From Vaginisenegalia massiliensis (GTDB lineage Bacteria; Bacillota; Bacilli; Lactobacillales; Aerococcaceae), in the NCBI RefSeq assembly GCF_900604935.1, contig NZ_UWPC01000009.1, positions 1 through 64,000 of the forward strand: a DNA stretch of 64,000 bases, given 5' to 3'. Numbering within the stretch: position 1 is the first letter of the stretch; every line of letters starts with the position of its first letter. Position numbers and translations under genes: made by a program. Positions 17,408 through 25,821 of the stretch are shown in pieces. The notes under the pieces were generated by a model that did no database searches, had not been told where the DNA came from, and saw nothing but the letters and a program-made list of their open reading frames with translations.

Positions 17408-18016
17408 TTAATCATTTAAATACACACAGACTTCTATGGTAACTACTTGGTTCTCTTGGCCTTGTAAGCTTAAGAGATAGGTATCTTCTAGATCCGTTAC
17501 ATATAAGGACTGTCCTTTTTCAAGGTGAAGAGTTTCCCCTTGACTATCTTGATCCCATTCTGGCATCAAATTAAGTTCTACATCTTGAAGGGCATAAAAG
17601 ATATAAGTTTCTCCAGCAAATAAAGAGCGCTCTTCTCCTCCCTCTAAAGCATTCATTGTTCCAGAATAATGAGGTTTATATATGAGATTAAAATCAGTGC
17701 ATTTACCCACGCTGTGAGTTAAATCGCCGCCTTCAAAATAATCTGTTTCAAAGGTCGCAAGCTCAACCACTTCTGCTTGGTCATTTTGACTCGTATGCGT
17801 GAGGGTCATTTGACCTTCAAGTGGCATGATAATCCGCTTAAAACCTTCTAGAGGTGAAAATTCCGATTCAGGCAAGTCAACAGTTGCCGTTGAAATACGA
17901 AAATTAAAATCACGTTCTTGGTAATTTCCTTGTGGCGGATCTAACAAGATTTCCGTCGTCGTTCCACCACTCCATGTCGACATTCGATAATCATCGTTCG
18001 TTAAAATTTTATACAT
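17408..18016 (-). CDS. HutD/Ves family protein
   Basis: This 202-residue protein belongs to the HutD (DUF886) family of double-cupin-like proteins. The N-terminal WSGGTTTEILLDPP and the FRISTATVDLPESEFSPLEGF segment are the family signatures. HutD is usually linked to histidine utilisation and is thought to sense or limit formimino-glutamate or urocanate, while E. coli Ves is cold- and stress-linked. No hut gene is present here, so the role is open. The ATG at 18016 follows AAGGAGAGG. Confidence 0.82.
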   Translation of the reverse strand: MYKILTNDDYRMSTWSGGTTTEILLDPPQGNYQERDFNFRISTATVDLPESEFSPLEGFKRIIMPLEGQMTLTHTSQNDQAEVVELATFETDYFEGGDLTHSVGKCTDFNLIYKPHYSGTMNALEGGEERSLFAGETYIFYALQDVELNLMPEWDQDSQGETLHLEKGQSLYVTDLEDTYLLSLQGQENQVVTIEVCVYLND

Positions 18017-18174
18017 GATTAAACCTCTCCTTCTTTGCCAAACCCATCCAACCTGAAAGCCTTACCATAAATTAGTATAGCATCTCCTTGCATATTCATA
18101 AAGCAGAGACCCCAAAAATAATAAACAAAATAGGTCCAAATCAAATTTTTCCGAAAAAATCTTGTGCAAATCAA

Positions 18175-18189
18175 GGCAAACGCTTACAA
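18175..18189 (-). promoter_or_regulatory. cre-like site 1 upstream of glnQ operon
   Basis: Read on the minus strand, TTGTAAGCGTTTGCC matches 14 of 15 positions of the CcpA consensus WTGNAANCGNWNNCW. It lies about 125 nt upstream of the extended -10 box of the ABC operon. Confidence 0.5.
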
Positions 18190-18240
18190 ACGCAAGTCCT
18201 TGTTCAGTATTCACAAATAAAACTCTGGTCAAATATGTTC

Positions 18241-18255
18241 ATGAAAGCGTTTTAA
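18241..18255 (+). promoter_or_regulatory. cre-like site 2 upstream of glnQ operon
   Basis: ATGAAAGCGTTTTAA matches 14 of 15 positions of the same consensus on the plus strand, about 60 nt upstream of the likely transcription start. Two such sites in one leader make carbon control plausible. Confidence 0.5.
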
Positions 18256-18298
18256 CGTTCCGGTTTTCTTGCTCATTTTCGCAACTTACAGACAAGTT

Positions 18299-18307
18299 TG
18301 TTATAAT
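18299..18307 (+). promoter_or_regulatory. Extended -10 promoter of the glnQ operon
   Basis: TGTTATAAT is an extended -10 box (TGnTATAAT). No good -35 box is present 17 nt upstream. The gap 18017-18428 otherwise holds the two cre-like sites, a lone TTGACA at 18331 and the palindrome at 18355-18370; no gene was seen there. Confidence 0.5.
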
Positions 18308-18354
18308 TCTAACTTTATATAAATATAGCCTTGACATTATATATGCATTTATAT

Positions 18355-18370
18355 TACAGTATTCACTGTA
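18355..18370. promoter_or_regulatory. Palindrome in the glnQ leader
   Basis: TACAGT-ATTC-ACTGTA is a perfect 6-bp inverted repeat in the 5' leader. It could be an operator for an unknown regulator; function is not shown. Confidence 0.35.
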
Positions 18371-18434
18371 GTTTCTCATTAAAAACTAATTTATTGCTCT
18401 GGTTTTAACAATCTAAAAGAAAGTAGGAATGAAT

Positions 18435-19166
18435 ATGATCGAATTCAAAGACTTCAACAAATACTATGGTGACTACCATGCCTTACGTGATATTAATCTT
18501 ACCATTAACGAAGGTGAAGTCGTTACTATCCTAGGTCCATCTGGATCAGGTAAATCAACTCTCATTCGTTGTATTAATGGACTAGAGCAATTTGATTCAG
18601 GTCGTTTGACCGTATTGGGTCAAGAAATCGGTGCTCCTGAAACAGACATCCGCACCATCCGTCAACAAGTCGGGATGGTATTCCAACATTTTGAGCTCTA
18701 TCCTCACATGACTGTATTAGAAAATATCACTTTAGCTCCGATGAAGGTCCTTGGTTTAAGCAAGGAAGAAGCCGTGGCACGTGCAGAAAAATTCCTCACT
18801 AAAGTTAATATGTGGGATAAAAAAGATCACTATCCACGCCAAATTTCTGGTGGGCAAAAACAACGGGTAGCCATCGCACGCGGCTTAGCCATGAATCCTA
18901 AAGCCTTGCTATTTGATGAACCAACCTCTGCTTTAGACCCTGAGACAATCGGAGATGTACTCGACGTTATGAAAAAACTGGCTCAAGAGCATAACATGAC
19001 GATGATTGTCGTGACTCATGAAATGGGCTTTGCTCGCGAAGTATCCGATCGCACCATCTTTATGAAAGATGGATCTATCCTTGAAGATCGTCCAAGTCAG
19101 AATTTCTTTGCTCATCCAGAACACGAAGCAACTATCCACTTCTTAAACAAAGTCATTTCACATTAA
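18435..19166 (+). CDS. glnQ: Amino acid ABC transporter ATP-binding protein (GlnQ-like)
   Basis: This ATPase subunit drives import of polar amino acids, probably glutamine, glutamate or aspartate. Visible are Walker A GPSGSGKST, the Q-loop in GMVFQHFELYPHMTV, the ABC signature SGGQKQR, Walker B ALLFDEPTSALD and the switch His in VVTHEMGFA. I prefer the ATG at 18435 (MIEFKDF, 6 nt after AGGA) to the ATG at 18429. It is the first gene of a four-gene operon that also encodes the binding protein and two permeases, the usual polar amino acid uptake set. Confidence 0.95.
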   Translation: MIEFKDFNKYYGDYHALRDINLTINEGEVVTILGPSGSGKSTLIRCINGLEQFDSGRLTVLGQEIGAPETDIRTIRQQVGMVFQHFELYPHMTVLENITLAPMKVLGLSKEEAVARAEKFLTKVNMWDKKDHYPRQISGGQKQRVAIARGLAMNPKALLFDEPTSALDPETIGDVLDVMKKLAQEHNMTMIVVTHEMGFAREVSDRTIFMKDGSILEDRPSQNFFAHPEHEATIHFLNKVISH

Positions 19167-19177
19167 GGAGGGCTCTT

Positions 19178-19990
19178 ATGAAACAGAAACGCTTTTTAAT
19201 CCCCTTATTAATGATTTGCTTCTTTTGCTTATCAGCTTGTAGCAATAAAGCTAGCCAACAAGATATTCTCAGTCGGATTCAAAAACAAGATCAACATGTC
19301 ATTACCTGGGGCGTCAAAGCCGATACCAACCTATTTGGCATCTATAATATCGAAGCCGCTGAATTGCAAGGATTTGATATTGACATCGCTAAAGCCTTAA
19401 CGGCTGAAATGACGCAAGGTAAGGGCAAAGCCGTCTTCACCGAAGTCACAGGTAAAACCCGGGTTCCTCTATTAAAGAATGGGAATATCGATGTGATTAT
19501 TGCCACCATGACTATTACCCCTGAACGACAAAAAATCGTTGATTTCTCAAGTTCTTATTTTGATGCAGGGCAATCACTCCTCGTTCCCAATAACTCTCCT
19601 ATCCAGAGTGTTAAAGACTTGACCAGCAAAGATAAAGTACTTGTTGTTAAAGGGACGACAGCCGCTAAACATATTAAAGAATTAGCTCCTCAAACTGGCA
19701 TCTTAGAATTAGATACCTACAACGAAGCCTTTACTGCCTTAGCTTCCGGTCAAGGACAAGCTATGTCAACTGACAATTCCATTCTTTTAGGTCTAATGAA
19801 ACAAAATAAAGGATATAAACTCGTTGGAGGCAACTTTACTGAAGATCCTTATGGCATCGCTGTGAATAAGGGGCAAAAACCTTTACTCAACGAAATCAAT
19901 CGTGCCTTAGAAACTCTTCACCAAAATGGTACCTACGATAAACTCTACCTTAAATGGTTCGGAACTTTACCCCCAAAGGAGGCCAAATAA
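19178..19990 (+). CDS. Amino acid ABC transporter substrate-binding lipoprotein
   Basis: This extracellular family 3 binding protein captures the amino acid and hands it to the permeases. The signal peptide ends in the lipobox LSAC with Cys21, so the mature protein is lipid-anchored. The following 250 residues show the bilobed SBP fold, with FDIDIAKAL near the start and TITPERQKIVDFSSSYFDAGQSLLV in the middle, typical of glutamine/glutamate binders. It is translated from AAGGAGG, 11 nt after glnQ. Ligand identity between Gln, Glu and Asp cannot be decided. Confidence 0.94.
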   Translation: MKQKRFLIPLLMICFFCLSACSNKASQQDILSRIQKQDQHVITWGVKADTNLFGIYNIEAAELQGFDIDIAKALTAEMTQGKGKAVFTEVTGKTRVPLLKNGNIDVIIATMTITPERQKIVDFSSSYFDAGQSLLVPNNSPIQSVKDLTSKDKVLVVKGTTAAKHIKELAPQTGILELDTYNEAFTALASGQGQAMSTDNSILLGLMKQNKGYKLVGGNFTEDPYGIAVNKGQKPLLNEINRALETLHQNGTYDKLYLKWFGTLPPKEAK

Positions 19991-19991
19991 T

Positions 19992-20636
19992 ATGTCTGCA
20001 CTCTTAAACCAATATGGTCCTCAGTTAGTTGAGGGCTTCCTTCACACTTTATTAGCGAGTTGCATCGCTTTAATCGGTTCGTGCCTCCTAGGTGGTTTGA
20101 TGGGGGTACTCCAAGTTTCACCCTCAGGTCTTACCCGTCGTCTAGCAACTTGCTACGTTGAATTCTTCCGTAATATTCCCCTTTTGGTCATCGTCATGTT
20201 CTTTTATATCGTGATCCCGATGTATGTCTTCCCAATTGATGGCTTTGCAGCAGGGGTTATTGGCTTAACTCTCTATACATCTTCCTTCATTGCTGATAAT
20301 GTTCGTGCTGGTATCCAATCAATTAGTGTCGGTCAGCATGAAGCTGGCTTAAGCCAAGGTTTTACTCGTCAACAAACCATGCGCTATATTATTTTACCTC
20401 AAGCCGTTCGCATCATTATCCCTGCTCTAGGCAATCAATTTATTAACTTAGTCAAAAACTCATCGACTCTAGCCATGGTGGCCGGTCTTGACTTGATGTA
20501 CTACGGCGATTTAATCTCCCAAGAAACCTTCAACACCTTTGAAACCTATATATTAATTGGCCTATTCTACTTATGCATCACCGTTCCATTAACCTTCTTA
20601 ATGAAGCATTTGGAACGCCGCTTAGCCCTATCTTAA
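19992..20636 (+). CDS. Amino acid ABC transporter permease (first)
   Basis: This is a 214-residue inner-membrane permease of the HisMQ type with about five helices. It has the conserved cytoplasmic EAA loop EAGLSQGFTRQQTMRYIILPQAVRIIIP and the N-terminal YVEFFRNIPLLV signature. The start is ATG 19992, 10 nt after GGAGG; an in-frame ATG at 19926 would overlap the binding protein by 65 nt and add unrelated residues. It pairs with the next gene to form the heterodimeric channel. Confidence 0.95.
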   Translation: MSALLNQYGPQLVEGFLHTLLASCIALIGSCLLGGLMGVLQVSPSGLTRRLATCYVEFFRNIPLLVIVMFFYIVIPMYVFPIDGFAAGVIGLTLYTSSFIADNVRAGIQSISVGQHEAGLSQGFTRQQTMRYIILPQAVRIIIPALGNQFINLVKNSSTLAMVAGLDLMYYGDLISQETFNTFETYILIGLFYLCITVPLTFLMKHLERRLALS

Positions 20637-20651
20637 AAGGAGGAATGACAT

Positions 20652-21305
20652 ATGAATTTTACCGATGCCTATCAATGGATTAATCTACGCTTTCTTCTTA
20701 AGGGCTTGATAGTAACTTTGGAAGTAGCTGCTTTAACCATTACCTTTAGTATTCTTCTTGGTAACTTATTGGGGATTCTTCGTTATTTGAAAATTCCTGG
20801 TTTTTCACAGCTATTAGGCTTAGTCATTGATACCATTCGCAACCTTCCCCTCTTGTTAATCATTTTCTTCACATATTTTGCCTTGCCTCGTTTGGGAGTT
20901 CACTTCAATCCCTTCTGGTCCACTATTGTGGCCATGACGGTCTTTGAATCCTGTATGGTATCTGAGATCATCCGCGGCGGCTTGCAAGCCATTCCTCTTG
21001 GACAAACCGAAGCCGGTCTAGCCTCTGCCTTCACGCCAAATGAAACCTTACGCTACATCTTACTCCCTCAAGCGGTTCGCCAGACTTTGCCTTCAGTTGT
21101 CAGCCAACTGATTGCTTTAATCAAAGATACTTCCTTAGCAACCGTCATCACTTTACCTGAATTAATGCACAGTGCTCAAATTGTCTATGGACAAAATAAT
21201 AATTATGTTATCCCTATGTTTATGCTCTTGGCCTTGTATTATTTCATCATTTGTTACTCCCTCTCCCTCTTCGCTCGCTATCTTCAAAAAAGATATCGCT
21301 ACTAG
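20652..21305 (+). CDS. Amino acid ABC transporter permease (second)
   Basis: This 217-residue HisMQ-type permease has the EAA loop EAGLASAFTPNETLRYILLPQAVRQTLP and the IDTIRNLPLLLIIFF signature. It follows the first permease by 15 nt with an AAAGGAGG site and closes the operon. Together the four genes form a complete polar amino acid importer. Confidence 0.95.
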   Translation: MNFTDAYQWINLRFLLKGLIVTLEVAALTITFSILLGNLLGILRYLKIPGFSQLLGLVIDTIRNLPLLLIIFFTYFALPRLGVHFNPFWSTIVAMTVFESCMVSEIIRGGLQAIPLGQTEAGLASAFTPNETLRYILLPQAVRQTLPSVVSQLIALIKDTSLATVITLPELMHSAQIVYGQNNNYVIPMFMLLALYYFIICYSLSLFARYLQKRYRY

Positions 21306-21325
21306 AAAGAGAAGATAAAACAGAT

Positions 21326-21373
21326 CCCCCTAATCTAGACATCGAGTTCTTACTCCTAGTCTAAATTAGGGGG
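21326..21373 (+). terminator. Terminator of the glnQ operon
   Basis: CCCCCTAATCTAGAC pairs with GTCTAAATTAGGGGG with one mismatch around an 18-nt loop, followed by TTTTT. Confidence 0.85.
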
Positions 21374-21384
21374 TTTTTAGTTAC

Positions 21385-21696
21385 TTATTGCGCGACTTGG
21401 GTCAACAATCGTTCTATTCGCATTAAATCAATAAAACGAGCTTGGCGATGAATCTCCCTGTCATACTGAAAGATTAAGACGACTGGAACGGTCAATACTT
21501 CTAAATAAGACGCGACTTGCGGCAAATTATTAGCTTTAATCTGAAAAGCTGGAATTTCCTTATCAGCCAAGATAGCCGATAACGGACCTTCTATGGCATG
21601 ACAAACGCCACAGGAATCTTGCGTCACTAGAATGACAAAAAGCGATTGGGTCCGTTTAGCTTCCTCGATGAGAGCTAAATCGTCAATTACTTGCAT
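21385..21696 (-). CDS. Thioredoxin-like protein (CGVC)
   Basis: This 103-residue protein has a thioredoxin fold with redox motif Cys29-Gly-Val-Cys32 and the cis-proline segment LTVPVVLIF. The CGVC motif differs from the CGPC of housekeeping thioredoxin and resembles YtpP-like proteins and other thiol-dependent oxidoreductases. It is cytosolic, with no signal peptide. It sits 30 nt downstream of the amidohydrolase gene on the same strand and is probably its operon partner. Its target is unknown. Confidence 0.83.
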   Translation of the reverse strand: MQVIDDLALIEEAKRTQSLFVILVTQDSCGVCHAIEGPLSAILADKEIPAFQIKANNLPQVASYLEVLTVPVVLIFQYDREIHRQARFIDLMRIERLLTQVAQ

Positions 21697-21726
21697 GGGT
21701 TCTATCTCCCTTTTGATTCAACAAAA

Positions 21727-22923
21727 CTAGGCTAAATAATCCAAAGCCAAGCTGACAAAAGTCGCTGCCCCTAAGGCAAAATAACTTTCATCCACATCAA
21801 ATTTCGGATGATGATGACCATGAAAAGCCCCTTCAATCATTCCCGGATTAGTCAAAAAGAAATACGCACCTGGAACCTCTTTTAAATAAAAAGCAAAGTC
21901 TTCGCCACCCATTAAGGCTTCCTGACATGCAAATAAGCGGTCAGGGCCAAATTGCCGGCTTAAAGCCGCCACGGACTCCTCGACTACTTGAGCATCATTG
22001 AGGACAGCCGGATATTTATAATCATAGGTCACTCGACACGTAACCCCCATTGCCTGGCTAATCCCTTGCGCTATTTGGTCTATTTTCTGATGAATAAAGC
22101 GCCGCAATTCATCATCAAAGGTTCTCACCGTTCCTTCTAATTCAACGCAATCCGGAATAATATTTTGGTTATAGCCACCCTCAACACGAGTAATCGAGAT
22201 AACATGAGCTTGACTCGCCTTAATATTTCGACTTTTGATGGTTTGTAGAGCGGTGATTAATTGTCCAGCCGCCACGATAGGATCGTGGGCCTGTTCTGGG
22301 TAGGCTCCATGCCAGCCTTTACCTACTATCTCGATTAGAAAACGATCCATAGAGGCCATTAAGGCTCCAGCTTTATAGGCGATGGTCCCACTGGGTGCGT
22401 TGGGATCCAACTGCCCTTCGTGGATGCCAACAATCCGGGTCACTCGCGGATTGTCCAAAGCTCCCTCTTCAATCATAGGCCGAGCGCCACCAGGATATTC
22501 CTCACCCGGCTGAAAAATCAATTTAATGGTCCCGGAGAATAGATGACGGTTAGCTTGCAGTATTTTCGCTGCTCCAAGTAAAATAGCCGTATGTCCATCA
22601 TGACCGCAAGCATGCATATTTTGGTTTAAAGAACTAAAAACCAAACCTGTCGCTTCCTGAATCGGTAGTCCATCCATATCAGCTCGCATAGCTAATACAC
22701 GTTGGCTAGTTTCAGACTTAGGGCCTTGGCCGTCAATCAAAGCAACAATGCCATTACCCTCCACATAAGACGAATCATAGTCAATACCTAATTCTTCTAG
22801 AACGTGACAGACATAAGCCACGGTTTGTGGCAATTCGTTGCCTAACTCTGGTATCTGGTGTAGATCACGTCGCCATTGAATCATATCCGTCAAAACAGCT
22901 TGACTAGCTAACTTTATATCCAT
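21727..22923 (-). CDS. M20-family amidohydrolase (HipO/N-acyl amino acid hydrolase type)
   Basis: This zinc-dependent M20D enzyme hydrolyses N-acyl amino acids or related amides. Metal-ligand motifs are HACGHDGHTA, GEEYPGG and the C-terminal HHHPKFDVDE; the MDRFLIEI-GKGWHGAYPE dimerisation region is also present. The start at 22923 (MDIKLASQ) follows GAGGAG; an upstream ATG at 22983 lacks a site and adds a basic, unrelated tail. Length is 398 residues. Substrate could be N-acetyl-diaminopimelate or hippurate-like; there is no dapD or dapE neighbour to decide. Confidence 0.86.
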   Translation of the reverse strand: MDIKLASQAVLTDMIQWRRDLHQIPELGNELPQTVAYVCHVLEELGIDYDSSYVEGNGIVALIDGQGPKSETSQRVLAMRADMDGLPIQEATGLVFSSLNQNMHACGHDGHTAILLGAAKILQANRHLFSGTIKLIFQPGEEYPGGARPMIEEGALDNPRVTRIVGIHEGQLDPNAPSGTIAYKAGALMASMDRFLIEIVGKGWHGAYPEQAHDPIVAAGQLITALQTIKSRNIKASQAHVISITRVEGGYNQNIIPDCVELEGTVRTFDDELRRFIHQKIDQIAQGISQAMGVTCRVTYDYKYPAVLNDAQVVEESVAALSRQFGPDRLFACQEALMGGEDFAFYLKEVPGAYFFLTNPGMIEGAFHGHHHPKFDVDESYFALGAATFVSLALDYLA

Positions 22924-23042
22924 AAAAGTTCTCCTCTTTTCATCACGATACCGCTTACAAATGCGTTTCTTCCTTGTTTGCACCTAAATTCTAGCGATGA
23001 TATTCTTGCTAGTCAAGTAGCCTTCCTTAGCATCAAAAAAGC

Positions 23043-23067
23043 CCAAGCTAAGGATCATTTAGCTTGG
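23043..23067 (-). terminator. Terminator after rlmN
   Basis: CCAAGCTAA pairs with TTAGCTTGG around a 7-nt loop. The minus strand then has TTTTTT (23035-23040). Confidence 0.88.
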
Positions 23068-23079
23068 ACCCAATTAAGA

Positions 23080-24165
23080 TTATTTTTCTGACGCTTCAGC
23101 GCGTTTGCGACGTTGTTTACGTAAATATTGACTCCGCAATTGACCACAAGCCGCTTCAATGTCCGTACCGTGCTCTTTTCGCACAACACAATTGATCTTA
23201 TTTTGCATTAAAATATCAAAGAATTTAGCAATATTTTCAGGCTTGCTTCGTTCATAAGGATTCTCTACAACTGGATTATAAGGAATTAAATTAACATAAG
23301 CTAGCTTGCGCATCGGTTTTAATAAATCAGCCAATTCTTGAGCATGCTCAGGCTTATCATTGACCCCATCAATTAAAATGTGTTCGAAAGTTACCCGCCG
23401 ATTGGTTAAACTTGTATACTCATAAATGGCTTCAAACAGTTCATCCATCGGATATTTATTATTAATCCGCATCATAGATGAGCGGACTTCATTATTGGAA
23501 GCATGAAGCGAAACCGCTAAGTTCACTTGAATACCTTCGCGAGCAAATTCTTTAATTTTTGGTGCTAAACCTGAAGTAGAAACGGTGATATGACGAGCCC
23601 CAATAGCCAAACCTTTATCATCATTCACGACCCGTAAGAAAGTCATCACATTATCATAATTATCAAACGGCTCACCAATACCCATTACCACAATATGGGA
23701 AACTTTGGTTCCAGGTTCTTCCCGATCCAAATACTTCTGAATAAACATAATTTGAGCCACAATTTCACCTGCTGATAGGTCTCGTTGCTTAGGAATTAAG
23801 CCACTGGCACAGAATTTGCAACCGATATTGCAACCGATTTGGGTCGTAACACAGACACTGGTTCCATAGGAATGGTACATAAGAACCGTCTCAATCATCG
23901 TTTGATCACTTAATTGGAATAAGAACTTAGTAGTCTTATCTTCCGCTTTTTGCACGATTTTAATTTCTAAGGGACTGAAACTAAAGTGTTCGTTCAAGCG
24001 ATCAATTAGGCTTTGAGGCAGATTATTCATTTCAGCGAATGTATCCACCCGTTGATCATAAAGCCATTTCCAAATTTGATCGGCACGGAACCGTTTTTCA
24101 CCGACTGAAAGAAGCCATTCGGTTAAATTATCACGTGTTAATCCATAAATTGATTCTTGGGTCAT
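23080..24165 (-). CDS. rlmN: 23S rRNA (adenine2503-C2)-methyltransferase RlmN
   Basis: This radical SAM enzyme methylates A2503 of 23S rRNA and A37 of some tRNAs. The 361-residue protein has the iron-sulfur motif CNIGCKFC, the [12 protein letters not shown] segment and the C-terminal catalytic cysteine in ACGQLRSQ. The second methyl-carrying cysteine is seen in [12 protein letters not shown]. The length and the N-terminal [20 protein letters not shown] match RlmN rather than Cfr. It is monocistronic and divergent from brnQ. Confidence 0.96.
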   Translation of the reverse strand: MTQESIYGLTRDNLTEWLLSVGEKRFRADQIWKWLYDQRVDTFAEMNNLPQSLIDRLNEHFSFSPLEIKIVQKAEDKTTKFLFQLSDQTMIETVLMYHSYGTSVCVTTQIGCNIGCKFCASGLIPKQRDLSAGEIVAQIMFIQKYLDREEPGTKVSHIVVMGIGEPFDNYDNVMTFLRVVNDDKGLAIGARHITVSTSGLAPKIKEFAREGIQVNLAVSLHASNNEVRSSMMRINNKYPMDELFEAIYEYTSLTNRRVTFEHILIDGVNDKPEHAQELADLLKPMRKLAYVNLIPYNPVVENPYERSKPENIAKFFDILMQNKINCVVRKEHGTDIEAACGQLRSQYLRKQRRKRAEASEK

Positions 24166-24247
24166 TATTAAATTCCTTTCTCAATAACACTACTGAGTTT
24201 CTCTGAACTCAATCATTCTAGATGCTAAACGATCATACCATAAGTTT

Positions 24248-24292
24248 GGCAAAATTTGGACCTTATTTAAGGCAAAATTTGCCTTTATTTAA
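24248..24292. repeat. Tandem direct repeat in the brnQ upstream region
   Basis: Two abutting copies of about 22-23 nt (24248-24270 and 24271-24292) begin GGCAAAATTTG and end TTATTTAA. The second contains the palindrome GGCAAATTTGCC-type with one extra A. They lie 50-95 nt upstream of the brnQ -35 box and could be operators. A weaker cre-like match AAGAAAGCGTTTTAA follows at about 24315-24329. Confidence 0.6.
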
Positions 24293-24341
24293 GAAAAGTC
24301 TTTTTCCGGCATAAAGAAAGCGTTTTAATTATTTTTAATCA

Positions 24342-24370
24342 TTTACTAATTTAATGAAATATTTTATAAT
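24342..24370 (+). promoter_or_regulatory. Promoter of brnQ
   Basis: TTTACT (24342-24347) and TATAAT (24365-24370) have a 17-nt spacer. The start codon lies 32 nt downstream of the -10 box. Confidence 0.68.
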
Positions 24371-24401
24371 AAATCGCATAATTAACTCGGGGGAATGCCA
24401 T

Positions 24402-25718
24402 ATGAAAACCAAACAGCTCTTTATTGTCGGCTTTATGCTATTTGCCATGTTCTTCGGGGCGGGGAATTTAATTTTTCCCACAGCCTTAGGTTTTAATGCA
24501 GGACAGCACTTTATCCCGGCAATTTGCGGTTTTATTCTCACCGGCGTCGGCTTACCACTAATTGGCATGATCGTGGGTTCCATTTCCCAAGGGGGATATC
24601 GTCAAGCTATCTATAAAATTCACCCTGTTTTTTCATTCCTCTTCCTTTCGGCTATCTATTTAACCATTGGTCCCTTCTTTGCCATACCTCGGACTGCTAC
24701 TACGGCCTACGAAATTGGTCTGGTTCCTTTTCTCGACCATCCATCCGGCTTCAGTTTGTTGGTCTACACTGGCTTCTTCTTCTTGGTGACTTTTCTGATC
24801 GCCGTTAAACCGAATCAGCTTTCAAACGCTATCGGCAAATTTCTTACCCCAGCTTTGTTACTGACTATTTTAGCCTTGATTATTCAAGCCATCCACTTAT
24901 ATCATAATCATCCTGCTCAAGAAATTGTCAATAAAGAATGGCTCCAACATCCATTAGCCAGTGGCTTTACCGAGGGCTATTTAACTATGGATACCCTGGC
25001 TGCCATTGCTTTTTCAATTGTCGTCTTAAATTCCATACAGGCTTTAGGCATTGAGAATCGGCGTGACTTAATGCTAGGCACGATCAAATCTTCCTTCATC
25101 GCAGCGGCCTTACTAGTCCTAATCTATGCTGCACTAGGCTGGGCAGGCAATCACGTCGATTTAGCTGGTGCCCAAGCTGGCAAGCAAAATCTGGGTACTT
25201 TTCTCTTAATTTTTATTTCCCATCAAGGCTTTGGTAAATTAGGCATCGCTTTATTAGGTACCATCGTTTTTCTAGCTTGTTTGACGACTTCAACTGGTTT
25301 AATTGCTGCCGTGTCTGAATATTTTCATTCACTCTTTCCACGTCTCTCTTATGAAGCCTATGCTGTCATCTTCACCCTACTTTCACTTGTTCTTGCTAAC
25401 CAAGGACTTGATCAAGTGATTAAAACCAGTGTACCGATTCTTTCCATCCTTTATCCCATTTCAATTTCCGTCATTGTTTTAATCATTGTAGCCAGCCTTT
25501 GGCCAACTTCTCGTTTAAGTCTCCAAGTTCCTTTAGCTTTGGTCAGCTTACTCAGCCTTTTTACCGTCCTACAGCGGTTTTCCATTATCGACTTTGCCTG
25601 GCTAAAACAGCTGCCTTTGTATGAAAGCCAATTAGAATGGCTTCCTGTATTAGTCATCGGCTATATAGTTGGCTATGGCCTTGGTTACAACCAAGAAGTC
25701 ATTTCCTTCAATGACTAA
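24402..25718 (+). CDS. brnQ: Branched-chain amino acid:cation symporter BrnQ
   Basis: This 438-residue LIVCS-family transporter takes up leucine, isoleucine and valine with Na+ or H+. It has about 12 helices; FMLFAMFFGAGNLIFP near the N-terminus and the GPFFAIPRTATTAYEIG loop are family hallmarks. The ATG at 24402 follows GGGGGAA; the longer frame from 24354 would add 16 residues without a ribosome site. It is monocistronic with a direct repeat upstream that may bind a regulator. Confidence 0.94.
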   Translation: MKTKQLFIVGFMLFAMFFGAGNLIFPTALGFNAGQHFIPAICGFILTGVGLPLIGMIVGSISQGGYRQAIYKIHPVFSFLFLSAIYLTIGPFFAIPRTATTAYEIGLVPFLDHPSGFSLLVYTGFFFLVTFLIAVKPNQLSNAIGKFLTPALLLTILALIIQAIHLYHNHPAQEIVNKEWLQHPLASGFTEGYLTMDTLAAIAFSIVVLNSIQALGIENRRDLMLGTIKSSFIAAALLVLIYAALGWAGNHVDLAGAQAGKQNLGTFLLIFISHQGFGKLGIALLGTIVFLACLTTSTGLIAAVSEYFHSLFPRLSYEAYAVIFTLLSLVLANQGLDQVIKTSVPILSILYPISISVIVLIIVASLWPTSRLSLQVPLALVSLLSLFTVLQRFSIIDFAWLKQLPLYESQLEWLPVLVIGYIVGYGLGYNQEVISFND

Positions 25719-25749
25719 TAGATATGACCCCGAATATAAGCAAAAGAAT

Positions 25750-25808
25750 GCCTAGATCTCACTCAATGTCTACCCTAGTATGGGGGGCAAATTGAATGAA
25801 ATCTAGGC
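25750..25808. terminator. Terminator between brnQ and pbuX-like gene
   Basis: An 18-bp stem with two mismatches encloses a 23-nt loop, followed by TATTTTTTATTTTTT on the plus strand. It lies 14 nt before the end of the convergent permease gene. Confidence 0.8.
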
Positions 25809-25821
25809 TATTTTTTATTTT

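Noticed and set aside
18331-18360. TTGACA -35 box before glnQ
   Set aside because: No good -10 box lies 16-18 nt downstream; the extended -10 box at 18302-18307 is a better promoter.
19926-19991. Longer start for the first ABC permease
   Set aside because: It would overlap the binding protein by 65 nt and add residues read from its frame; ATG 19992 has the ribosome site.
24248-24292. CRISPR-like tandem repeat
   Set aside because: Only two units, directly abutting without spacers, and no cas genes nearby.
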